64,000 bases of DNA from Leguminivora glycinivorella (taxonomy: Eukaryota > Arthropoda > Insecta > Lepidoptera > Tortricidae). Position 1 is the first letter of the stretch, and each line of letters starts with the position of its first letter. A program made the translations under genes and the position numbers. Positions 32,196 through 40,217 of this stretch are shown here, piece by piece. The notes below the pieces were generated by a model. It made no database searches. It was not told the DNA's origin and saw only the letters and a list, made by a program, of their open reading frames with translations. Location: positions 4,044,585 to 4,108,584 of the forward strand of contig NC_062978.1 in the NCBI RefSeq assembly GCF_023078275.1, in the 5' to 3' direction.

Positions 32196-33108
32196 TCCAT
32201 TACGAAAGTAATGTGCGTTTTGATTTTAGAGGATTGTCGGTCTAGTAACACTAGTCTATGCCACCTGTGCTAGTACAGCAGACATTCTGCGACGTCCGAC
32301 TACCCCCCTCGCTACCGTAATAACTAGCCGCAACCTAATAACCCTTGTAGCCACTACTGATTTGCAACCTCCCTCCATTCGAATGAAACTAGATGAAGCT
32401 TGCGGGCTGCAATTAGCCCTTGTAGTGCAGTATTTGTGGCTCGCGTTTCAAACACGGTTTGTAACTATAATTTTCTTCATTTCATGCCTGTTTTCTTCAT
32501 TTTGATACCTGTAGGTTTTTTGTAGTTTAAGAATTACATTCATAAAGTGAGTGAGAGTTCCGTCACCAGCACAGCGTACCCTCGACGAGCTGTGGCAGCC
32601 TTACTCACCGGCAGGAACACAACACTATGAGTAGGGTCTAGTGCTATTTGGCTGTGGTCTTCTGAAAGGCGAAGGTACTTCCCCAGGTGGGCTCTGCTCT
32701 AGATTCGAACGAGATGATTATCCGTTGCGCTGTGCCCTACCACACAAAGCGGAATATAATTCGCTATGCCGCCCTACCTCTTAGGCTCTTACATAACAAA
32801 CCTAGTAAAAAGTTACCTAGCCGTTGTATAAGTATAGTTAGACAGTGGCAAAGCAGCGTAGCGTGGTAAAGGCGCCGCCGGAGCGCCGTGCGCGCGAACG
32901 GTTCGCCGGCTCGATCGCGCGCGTCACTATTTACATATAAATGGACGCCCCGTAATCCCTCTAACAATGCCATTCATTTGTTCCGTAAATGTGTGCGTAC
33001 GCAAATCAAAGCTCAGCCTCTCCTGGGAATTTTGACGTGCATTCAGAAACTACTTTGAGTTTTTGACATTTTAGACTACTTAAACTACCGTGGGACACTG
33101 CCATATTA
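32196..33108. other. Mixed repeat debris and a GC-rich patch
   Basis: 32660-32800 (TACTTCCCCAGGTGGGCTCT, GTGCCCTACCACACAAAGCG) resembles a common lepidopteran LINE-derived repeat. 32870-32935 is GC-rich (AAGGCGCCGCCGGAGCGCCG). No coding domain is recognised. Confidence 0.35.
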
Positions 33109-33312
33109 AACATGTAAAATCGGGTAACTCACGTAAAATTGTCGAAGGTCATCAGCAGCAGCAGCAGGAGGAGGAGGAGGGTTTTCGAGGAGCAGTCTGC
33201 GTCGGGACACCATCGTCATCGCGCGTGCTCAATGAAAATGCTCCTCGTTACGGAGCGAAACATGTCGAGCAACCTTCGACAATTTTACGTGTGTTACCCG
33301 ATTTTGCATGTT
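33109..33312. mobile_element. Foldback MITE with CAG/GAG triplet core
   Basis: The arms pair for about 40 bp (AACATGTAAAATCGGGTAAC against GTTACCCGATTTTGCATGTT, then TAAAATTGTCGAAGGT against ACCTTCGACAATTTTA). The interior has (CAG)n(GAG)n, giving a short Gln/Glu run in an incidental frame. Confidence 0.88.
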
Positions 33313-33450
33313 ACATAATAACTTTTAATTTGGGACTTAATCACGCATGCACGCACCCTGAATAGTTGGAAATCAGTTTAAAATGTATACGCGATTAAGC
33401 CCCGATTTGAAAGTTATTAGGTGTAATAATCGTGAAAGTTTAAACCAGTA
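33313..33450. mobile_element. Diverged foldback MITE, GGGACTTAATC family
   Basis: GGGACTTAATCACGC and GCGATTAAGCCCC are imperfect inverse copies; the outer AATCGTGAAAGTTT is shared with the MITE inside the 62.3-kb cassette (62585-62698). Confidence 0.6.
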
Positions 33451-33613
33451 TTTTAGACAAGGTTACTCGACAGTATAAACGTCACGGAAAATGACAACTA
33501 TTGTATCAAGAAAGTGATCAACGCTCTAAAATGGTAACTTACTAGAACCAAAGATTCACATACATTTTCCTTAGCGTTTACGCTATCGATTAAACGTATT
33601 CTGAAACATTAAT

Positions 33614-34010
33614 AAATTTTGAAAAAGAAATCCCGACATAGTGGACCAATTTTCATCAAAAATGGCTAAGAACACTCCCGACTCATTCAGCTTTCAAACA
33701 AAAAAAACTAATTCTAAATCGGTGCATCCGTTAGGCACTGGTCCCACCGCGAGCTAGTAAGCTATGAGCTATCGGCTATAAAAACGATCAAAAGATAAAC
33801 ACTCCCGTGCAAATAAAAGAGACACGGCTATTTTGATAGCTCACCGCTGGGCGAGTAACTATAAACATCGCCGTGTCTCTTTTATTTGCACGGGAGTGCT
33901 TATCTTTTGTTCGTTTTTAGCTTACTGCGTGCCTACTACTACGATGCCACGGACACACACACAGACAGATAGACACGTCAAACTTATAATCGTTTTGCGT
34001 CGGGGGTTAA
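33614..34010 (-). repeat. GTCT-tract repeat, copy 6, split by a MITE
   Basis: Minus-strand copy beginning TTTTGAAAAAGAAATCCCGA and ending GTTTTGCGTCGGGGG. The part between ATCCG and CTACGATGCCAC is displaced by a foldback insertion. Confidence 0.8.
33733..33935. mobile_element. Foldback MITE inside GTCT repeat copy 6
   Basis: Long arms: AACACTCCCGTGCAAATAAA and AGAGACACGGC on the left, inverse on the right, plus outer TAGTAAGC/GCTTACTG. Arm identity is high, so the insertion is fairly recent. Confidence 0.85.
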
Positions 34011-34667
34011 GAACTCATGATATAAGCTCAGAAATCGTTACCTACAAAGACATGCATAATAACCGCGACGAACTATTGTTAGTAAATATTAGACTAAATA
34101 GCAGACAGCTTGTCATTATGCTGCACTGTTTACATTTCTAAGCCATTCTCGGCTTGCTTTAATAAGATATTCTCCTGGCAGTAGATTTAAGTGCAGCATA
34201 ATTTAATGCAACATTCTGTTGGTATTAATGTATAATGTTTATGAAAACATAAATGTTTATTGTATTTCGCGCAAAATGTCGGCCGAAGCGGTGTTAGTTT
34301 TACTCGCATGAGCCAAAAACGACGCAATTGTTTAGTTTGACTTATAGCGACGGTTCAAATGGCAGGCGGTGGCGATTATTCGAGAAACCGCTGATGGGAA
34401 GTAAAATAATCTTTTTTTTTTCATTCATTGGTAACAACTCGCCAGGCAGGCGCGCTCTCCGTAGTCGCTTTCCACTACACATTTCCTATTGGCTACGCTC
34501 GTAGCGCGTAGCACACGCTGGCACTGATTGTGTTTAAGCACGTGTCGCGATAGGCAACTGTATGAATAATATGTTGCACTACTTGCATTATTTGTAGTTT
34601 ATGTAGTCTTAGAACGTAAGGGTCTAATGGTGAGCTCGTAAGCTATAGGTTTATCCAATATCACTAA
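34011..34667. other. Unassigned spacer
   Basis: No gene or paired arms that I can support. A GC-richer patch (CCAGGCAGGCGCGCTCTCCG) lies near 34445. Confidence 0.25.
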
Positions 34668-34757
34668 CGCCGTGTCTTGCGTGGGCGTGGGCTTGCCGTC
34701 GCGTCTCATACTTCCATATCGATAACGGCGCGACCGTCGCCCACGCAAGCCACGGCG
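34668..34757. mobile_element. PIF-like MITE, CGCCGTG ends
   Basis: CGCCGTGTCTTGCGTGGGCG and its inverse-like CACGCAAGCCACGGCG flank a TCCATATCGATA core shared with 6003-6125. Flanks TAA and TTA fit a decayed TWA duplication. Confidence 0.65.
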
Positions 34758-34760
34758 TTA

Positions 34761-34879
34761 GGGTCACTTGCACCAAAGCAAATGGAGGATTAACCCGATG
34801 GCTAACCCACCATTTTATATGGAATTGGACAGATGACAGCCCACTAACCCTGAGTTGAGTGGTTAGTGCAAGTGGGCCT
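34761..34879. mobile_element. Short MITE, CACTTGCAC ends
   Basis: GGGTCACTTGCAC and GTGCAAGTGGGCC are inverse copies; the inner GGATTAACCCGATGGCTAAC is loosely paired with GGTTAG. Confidence 0.65.
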
Positions 34880-34901
34880 AATGGTTTGACAATAATAAGG
34901 G

Positions 34902-35061
34902 TCCGCCCACATCTAGCGTCTTGTGAGCGTATATAGCGTGGAGCCAATTGTATGGAAAAGCCTGACGCCGCGTCGGCGCGTCGTCGACGCAACGTCGGCG
35001 CGGCGTCTCTTTCCATACAATTGGCCCGACGCTGCGCTCACGAGAAGCTAGATGTGGGGGA
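34902..35061. mobile_element. GC-rich foldback MITE, CCACATCTAGCGTC ends
   Basis: CCGCCCACATCTAGCGTC pairs with GAAGCTAGATGTGGGGG; the inner CCAATTGTATGGAAAAG pairs with TTTCCATACAATTGG. A half-copy with the same end occurs at 46433. Confidence 0.85.
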
Positions 35062-35449
35062 ACCCTGTCTGAAATGAGGTTAGCAAGTCACATTTGAAAC
35101 GCTCATGAAACCGTTCATGAGCGTTTTCGAAATCGGCACACACAAATTTTACTTCTAATGCTAGGCAATCTTATGCTTAATACAACTGTCTCGATGATGA
35201 ATCAATGATGAATGAATCAGCAACACGTTACTCCTAACCGCCCGCCGCTCACGTTTGCACCCTCGCCAGCAGAGAAGTTAAATTAGTATTTCCAAATGCA
35301 AATCCTGTGCAGCGCAGTAGAAGCCGCACCTGCGCTGACAGTTGCGTAATAGCGCGGAACCGCCGAATCCATTTACACAACTGACCCCACACCGTTTTGA
35401 TACTGGTCAGATTTTCTCCATTTTGATGGCAAATCTAGGTAAACTTTAT
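35062..35449. other. Unassigned spacer
   Basis: A small palindrome ACGCTCATGAAACCGTTCATGAGCGT lies near 35097-35124 (10-bp arms). Nothing else is identified. Confidence 0.3.
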
Positions 35450-35712
35450 TAGATTAATAAATAAATATCGGAGACACCGTACACAGATCAAGTTAAGCCC
35501 CAAACTAAGCAAAGCTTGTACTATGGGTGCTAAGCGACGATATACATACTTAAATGGATAAATACATACTTATATACATAGAAAACATCCATGACTCAGG
35601 AACAAATATCAGTGCTCATCACACAAATAAATGCCCTTACCGGGATTCGAACCCAGGACCGCGGTTCAGCACTCACTAGGGTCACTACCGACTGAGCCGG
35701 TCGTCATGACCG
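35450..35712 (-). mobile_element. tRNA-derived SINE (minus strand)
   Basis: The tRNA-like head on the minus strand has GGCTCAGTCGGTAG and a B box in GGGTTCGAATCCCGG; the body includes TGTGTGATGAGCAC, ATGGATGTTTTCTATG and CGTCGCTTAGCACCCATAG. Same family as 63723-63976 and 54889-55075. Confidence 0.85.
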
Positions 35713-35799
35713 ATTAATGTAAACATCTAAGAGGCATTTAAAAGGGACTAACACGAAGGACAGGGGGCTGGTGAGATTAATAATACGAGACCATATGGG

Positions 35800-36006
35800 C
35801 ACATCTCGGACACATGGCGATCAAATATATGAAAGAAGAGCGTTCCTAACACACATTCTAAGCTCGTGTAGTGAACGCGTACCATGCTTGTATGAGATAT
35901 GACAGGTCGACTGTTCGCGTTTTTGACAGGCGGTAACTGTGAGGTAACCGATAGGGGGTGGGTGGCACTTTCAGCGGGGAGCGGGAGTGGCCACACTGTA
36001 CGATAG
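35800..36006 (+). repeat. Interspersed repeat family B, copy 3 (mariner target)
   Basis: From CACATCTCGGACACATGGCG to GTACGATAG. The other copies continue TACTCTTTATTATAC; here the continuation TACTTTTTATTGTCAC resumes at 46334, so the mariner landed in this copy. Confidence 0.85.
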
Positions 36007-36240
36007 TATTGGGTTGGCACAAAAGTAATGACACACTCTACAAAACTCTATACATTTCCTTTCTTAAGTTAATTGTTTTCGATAATATTCTAGTATACGC
36101 AACTATGGGAACAAATCAAATTATTTTTAACAAATATTCTGATTTGTGTTTTTTTATGTAGTCACACTACTATATATAAATTAAAAAAAAAATCGAAATA
36201 AGATGTCTTATATTAAAGAAAAAATGACGAGCACCACCAG

Positions 36241-36314
36241 TGGTGAAGGCCGGATTCGAACCGGCGTCTTTTAGCAATCCGGGCCAAACGCCATCACCCC
36301 TAGGCCACCTCGCC
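36241..36314 (-). other. tRNA-like Pol III cassette, unit 1
   Basis: 74-base cloverleaf-capable sequence identical to the copy described at 38484-38557, on the minus strand. Its T-run (A6 on the plus strand) lies about 20 bases beyond the acceptor end. Confidence 0.75.
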
Positions 36315-36527
36315 ACAGCGGAAGCCGTCGAAATTTCTCTTCTATATGTCATCTTTGTAAGACTAGGCGTCTTTGACCAACTCTAAGGGCAAGCAGTAGG
36401 TGCTTGCACCTCCTATACGAAACCTTTACAGGTTTGCGATATAGCTAGAGAGACTGGTGCTGCCATCTATACGCAACTATGGGAACAAATCAAATTATTT
36501 TTAACAAATATTCTGATTTGTGTTTTT

Positions 36528-37070
36528 AGGGTTCCGTAGTCAACTAGGAACCCTTATAGTTTCGCCATGTCTGTCTGTCCGTCCGTCCGTCCGTCCGTCC
36601 GTCCGCGGATAATCTCAGTAACCGTTAGCACTAGAAAGCTGAAATTTGGTACCAATATGTACATCAATCACGCCAACAAAGTGCAAAAATAAAAAATGGA
36701 AAAAAATGTTTTATTAGGGTACCCCCCCTACATGTAAAGTGGGGGCTGATATTTTTTTAAATTCCAACCCCAACGTGTGATATATTGTTGGATAGGTATT
36801 GAAAAATGAATAAGGGTTTACTAAGATCGTTTTTTGATGATATTAATATTTTCGGAAATAATCGCTCCTAAAGGAAAAAAAAGTGCGTCCCCCCCCCTCT
36901 AACTTTTGAACCATATGTTTAAAAAATATGAAAAAAATCACAAAAGTAGAACTTTATAAAGACTTTCTAGGAAAATTGTTTTGAACTTGATGGGTTTAGT
37001 AGTTTTTGAGAAAAATACGAAAAACTACGGAAACCTACACTGAGCGTGGCCCGACACGCTCTTGGCCGGT
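36528..37070 (-). repeat. GTCC-tract (GGAACCC) repeat inside array unit 2
   Basis: Minus-strand copy from AGGGTTCCGTAGTCAACTAG to CACGCTCTTGGCCGG, with a GTCC-repeat tract and a short C-run. It lies in a T-rich site of the unit, next to TTTTTATGTAGTCACAC. Ends carry inverted AGGGTTCCGTAGT/ACTACGGAACCCT-like blocks. Non-coding. Confidence 0.85.
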
Positions 37071-37156
37071 TTTTTTATGTAGTCACACTACTATATATAA
37101 ATTAAAAATCGAAATAAGATGTCTTATATTAAAGAAAAAATGACGAGCACCACCAG

Positions 37157-37230
37157 TGGTGAAGGCCGGATTCGAACCGGCGTCTTTTAGCAATCCGGGC
37201 CAAACGCCATCACCCCTAGGCCACCTCGCC
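37157..37230 (-). other. tRNA-like Pol III cassette, unit 2
   Basis: Same 74-base tRNA-like sequence as at 38484-38557, on the minus strand. I see no base change against unit 1. Confidence 0.75.
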
Positions 37231-37444
37231 ACAGCGGAAGCCGTCGAAATTTCTCTTCTATATGTCATCTTTGTAAGACTAGGCGTCTTTGACCAACTCT
37301 AAGGGCAAGCAGTAGGTGTTTGCACCTCCTATACGAAACCTTTACAGGTTTGCGATATAGCTAGAGAGACTGGTGCTGCCATCTATACGCAACTATGGGA
37401 ACAAATCAAATTATTTTTAACAAATATTCTGATTTGTGTTTTTT

Positions 37445-38000
37445 AGGGTTCCGTAGTCAACTAGGAACCCTTATAGTTTCGCCATGTCTGTCTGTCCGTC
37501 CGTCCGTCCGTCCGTCCGTCCGTCCGTCCGTCCGCGGATAATCTCAGTAACCGTTAGCACTAGAAAGCTGAAATTTGGTACCAATATGTATATCAATCAC
37601 GCCAACAAAGTGCAAAAATAAAAAATGGAAAAAAATGTTTTATTAGGGTACCCCCCCTACATGTAAAGTGGGGGCGGATTTTTTTTTTCATTCCAACCCC
37701 AACTTGTGATATATTGTTGGATAGGTATTTAAAAACAAATAAGGGTTTACTAAGATCGTTTTCTGATAATATTAACATTTTCGGAAATAATCGCTCCTAA
37801 AGGAAAAAAAAGTGCGTCCCCCCCCCCTCTAACTTTTGAACCATATGTTTAAAAAATATGAAAAAAATCACAAAAATAGAACTTTATAAAGACTTTCTAG
37901 GAAAATTGTTTTGAACTTGATAGGTTTAGTAGTTTTTGAGAAAAATACGGAAAACTACGGAACCCTATACTGAGCGTGGCCCGACACGCTCTTGGCCGGT
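37445..38000 (-). repeat. GTCC-tract (GGAACCC) repeat inside array unit 3
   Basis: Near-identical to 36528-37070, at the same position in its unit and differing mainly in the number of GTCC repeats. This fits duplication of the loaded unit rather than two independent insertions. Confidence 0.85.
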
Positions 38001-38085
38001 TTTTTATGTAGTCACACTACTATATATAAATTAAAAATCGAAATAAGATGTCTTATATTAAAGAAAAAATGACGAGCACCACCAG

Positions 38086-38159
38086 TGGTGAAGGCCGGAT
38101 TCGAACCGGCGTCTTTTAGCAATCCGGGCCAAACGCCATCACCCCTAGGCCACCTCGCC
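38086..38159 (-). other. tRNA-like Pol III cassette, unit 3
   Basis: Same 74-base tRNA-like sequence, minus strand. The unit ends shortly after at the inversion junction (38200-38230). Confidence 0.75.
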
Positions 38160-38483
38160 ACAGCGGAAGCCGTCGAAATTTCTCTTCTATATGTCATCTT
38201 TGTAAGACTAGGCGTCTTACAAAGATCTTATTTCGATTTTTAATTTATATATAGTAGTGTGACTACATAAAAAAACACAAATCAGAATATTTGTTAAAAA
38301 TAATTTGATTTGTTCCCATAGTTGCGTATAGATGGCAGCACCAGTCTCTCTAGCTATATCGCAAACCTGTAAAGGTTTCGTATAGGAGGTGCAAGCACCT
38401 ACTGCTTGTCCTTAGAGTTGGTCAAAGACGCCTAGTCTTACAAAGATGACATATAGAAGAGAAATTTCGACGGCTTCCGCTGT

Positions 38484-38557
38484 GGCGAGGTGGCCTAGGG
38501 GTGATGGCGTTTGGCCCGGATTGCTAAAAGACGCCGGTTCGAATCCGGCCTTCACCA
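38484..38557 (+). other. tRNA-like Pol III cassette, unit 4 (inverted unit)
   Basis: Folds as a tRNA: acceptor GGCGAGG with CTTCACC (one mismatch, one wobble), D stem GCC/GGC, T arm GCCGG-TTCGAAT-CCGGC. The A box TGGCCTAGGGG (38491-38501) and B box GGTTCGAATCC (38536-38546) match consensus, and T6 at 38574-38579 is a Pol III terminator. My best anticodon loop is CCGGATT, which would place GGA at 34-36 but has C, not U, at position 33. It is therefore more likely a tRNA-derived transcription unit than a decoding tRNA. All four copies keep the fold. Confidence 0.75.
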
Positions 38558-38703
38558 CTGGTGGTGCTCGTCATTTTTTCTTTAATATAAGACATCTTAT
38601 TTCGATTTTTAATATTCTAGTATGTTGTAGAACATTCTAGGTACTTCTAATGTGAGGGTATATAAAGCCGCCCTCGTGATTGGTTTAGTTAGACTGAAAT
38701 AAA

Positions 38704-38974
38704 ATGGACGAGCGACAAGTTCGAACACTTTACTTATACGAGTACTTGTTAGGCCACAGTGCGCGGGCTGCGGCTGACAATATCAACACTGCATTGGGCG
38801 CTGGAAGTACAAGCCATGCCACGGTGTCCAGATGGTTTGACCGTTTTAAATCAGGAAACAGGAGCCTTGAAAGTCAGTCACGCTCAGGGCGACCACCTGC
38901 ATTCAATGATGACGATTTACGCCGCGAACTACAGTCGAACCCTGATGCTACTACTCGTGAATTAGCGGAAGCAG
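38704..38974 (+). pseudogene. Mariner transposase, N-terminal part
   Basis: About 90 residues from MDERQVRTLYLYEYLLGHSA through the second helix-turn-helix linker (RWFDRFKSGNRSLE, SGRPPAFNDDDL) to ATTRELAEAVS. This is the paired-like DNA-binding half of a mariner transposase, closest in feel to the cecropia group (inference). The frame runs on into the BEL LTR to 39087, giving a chimeric end. The catalytic region up to the second Asp is missing. Confidence 0.9.
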
Positions 38975-39167
38975 TGTCTACGACAACAGGTTCCTGCGCG
39001 GGGCGCGGGCGCCGGGGGCATGAGCCCCACCACCGACCATTAGCTCCAGCGGCTGCCATAGCGCCGCACGCGTCTTATCTTACTTAAATCTCTTTTTGTA
39101 TCATTTTTGGATATTATATCCTTATACCTAAACTTCATTAGTTTTACTTGCACCTTAATCGCCTGCA
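38975..39167 (+). repeat. 5' LTR of BEL/Pao element
   Basis: 193 bp, starting TGTCTACGACAACAGG and ending CGCCTGCA (TG...CA). The first third is GC-rich, the rest A/T-rich. Confidence 0.9.
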
Positions 39168-39173
39168 AGTTAT

Positions 39174-39191
39174 TGGCGACCGTGTACAGGA
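39174..39191 (+). promoter_or_regulatory. Putative primer-binding site
   Basis: TGGCGACCGTGTACAGGA starts with TGG, complementary to a tRNA CCA end, six bases after the LTR. The TGGCGACCG start recalls those I know from other BEL/Pao elements. The priming tRNA is not identified here. Confidence 0.6.
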
Positions 39192-40217
39192 CTAAAAACC
39201 TCAAAACATCTGCGCGTACGCGACCTAGCAACAGGGAAGGCGGAACGTTCCAGAAGCGCAGACAAAGAAACTGCGGCGCGCGACCTTTGGACTGCAAGCG
39301 ACGCGTGTCTCCACATCGATCTTCTTCCAGGGGAGTGCTCAATCCTTACCTTTTACCTCTTTACCCTGCCTAGTTTTGATTTTCGTACTTAGTTTACTAA
39401 ATTAAAAAAAATATTTTCATAATTCTTCTTTCTGCAAATCATCTTTCTTATCTATTGTGCATTCTTCGCTATTGTTGCTACGCGCCTTTATTCCATACCT
39501 ACAGCATAAAAATCAACAATTAAATCAAAATATTTTAAATCTACAAATTATTAAACGTTGGAGCTAATCAACCTTAATATATAAGTCATAAAGTGCTTAT
39601 TGCATTGCATCTTGAAAATTGCACTGCTTAAAATTCTATCTTTAGTTACACCTATTTACGTTAAATAATAAGTGCATGTGCACCGAACACGCCTTAGTTC
39701 GCGCTTTCTTAATAAAAAGCAATCCTTATAAACGTTATACATTATTTTGCTAAGCAATAACAATTTTAAATCTTTCGTTTCTTTTCAACTTTAATTTCCT
39801 ATAAAATAAACCTAAAGTACCTAACATCGAGTAAACAAATAATTATTTCGTTCCATTAGTGAAAATACATAAAGTTTATTCCTCAAAGGTCCAAACCATT
39901 ATATACCTTATTATATTTGCATATAGCTCATTTCGATTCGGGCCGACATTTCCAGGAAACCTACGGGCTGGCTGCGCTCGCGTCGGCTGTACCTAGTGCC
40001 TACTCGCGTCAGCTGTTCGAGCGAGACTTGACCTACTTCCGCGCGGCGCCTGCGCGCACCTGGATCTCCTGCCTGGTTTGATGCACAGTTTTCTTATCTT
40101 GTTTATTGATTGCGCTTCACTTAATCTTGTTTATTACCGTGTTTGTGTTGGCTCATTGTTTATCTGTTTCAACTTTAGTGTTTTAAAATTATAAAAATAT
40201 ATTAGTAAATTTACATA

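Larger units (their letters stand above)
36096..38610. mobile_element. Array of four tRNA-cassette units with 12-bp target duplication
   Basis: AATATTCTAGTA at 36084-36095 and 38611-38622 flanks the whole array inside the mariner 5' UTR. Three units are head to tail (36096-36469, 36470-37385, 37386-about 38217) and one is inverted (about 38228-38610). Each has a tRNA-like sequence with A and B boxes, flanking inverted blocks (AAGATGTCTTATAT against ATATGTCATCTT) and a body with GATGGCAGCACC and AATTTGATTTGTTCCC. Units 2 and 3 carry the same GTCC repeat at the same site, so that unit was duplicated after the insertion. I know no superfamily for it. Confidence 0.85.

Noticed and set aside
33090..33365. 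Poly-Gln/Glu protein
   Set aside because: The frame covers both arms of a foldback MITE; the run comes from a microsatellite in its loop.
38484..38557. Functional host tRNA gene
   Set aside because: The fold has an acceptor mismatch and no U at position 33, and the copies sit in a transposed array. Function as a tRNA is not excluded but not supported.
36096..38610. CRISPR-like array
   Set aside because: Units are 375-916 bp, one is inverted, and there are no short repeats with unique spacers; the context is an animal genome.
36170..38640. Four near-identical short open frames (about 60 codons) that could be taken for a conserved gene family
   Set aside because: They run across the tRNA-like sequence and its flanks on the tRNA sense strand; conservation is explained by recent duplication of the units and the RNA fold, not by protein coding.
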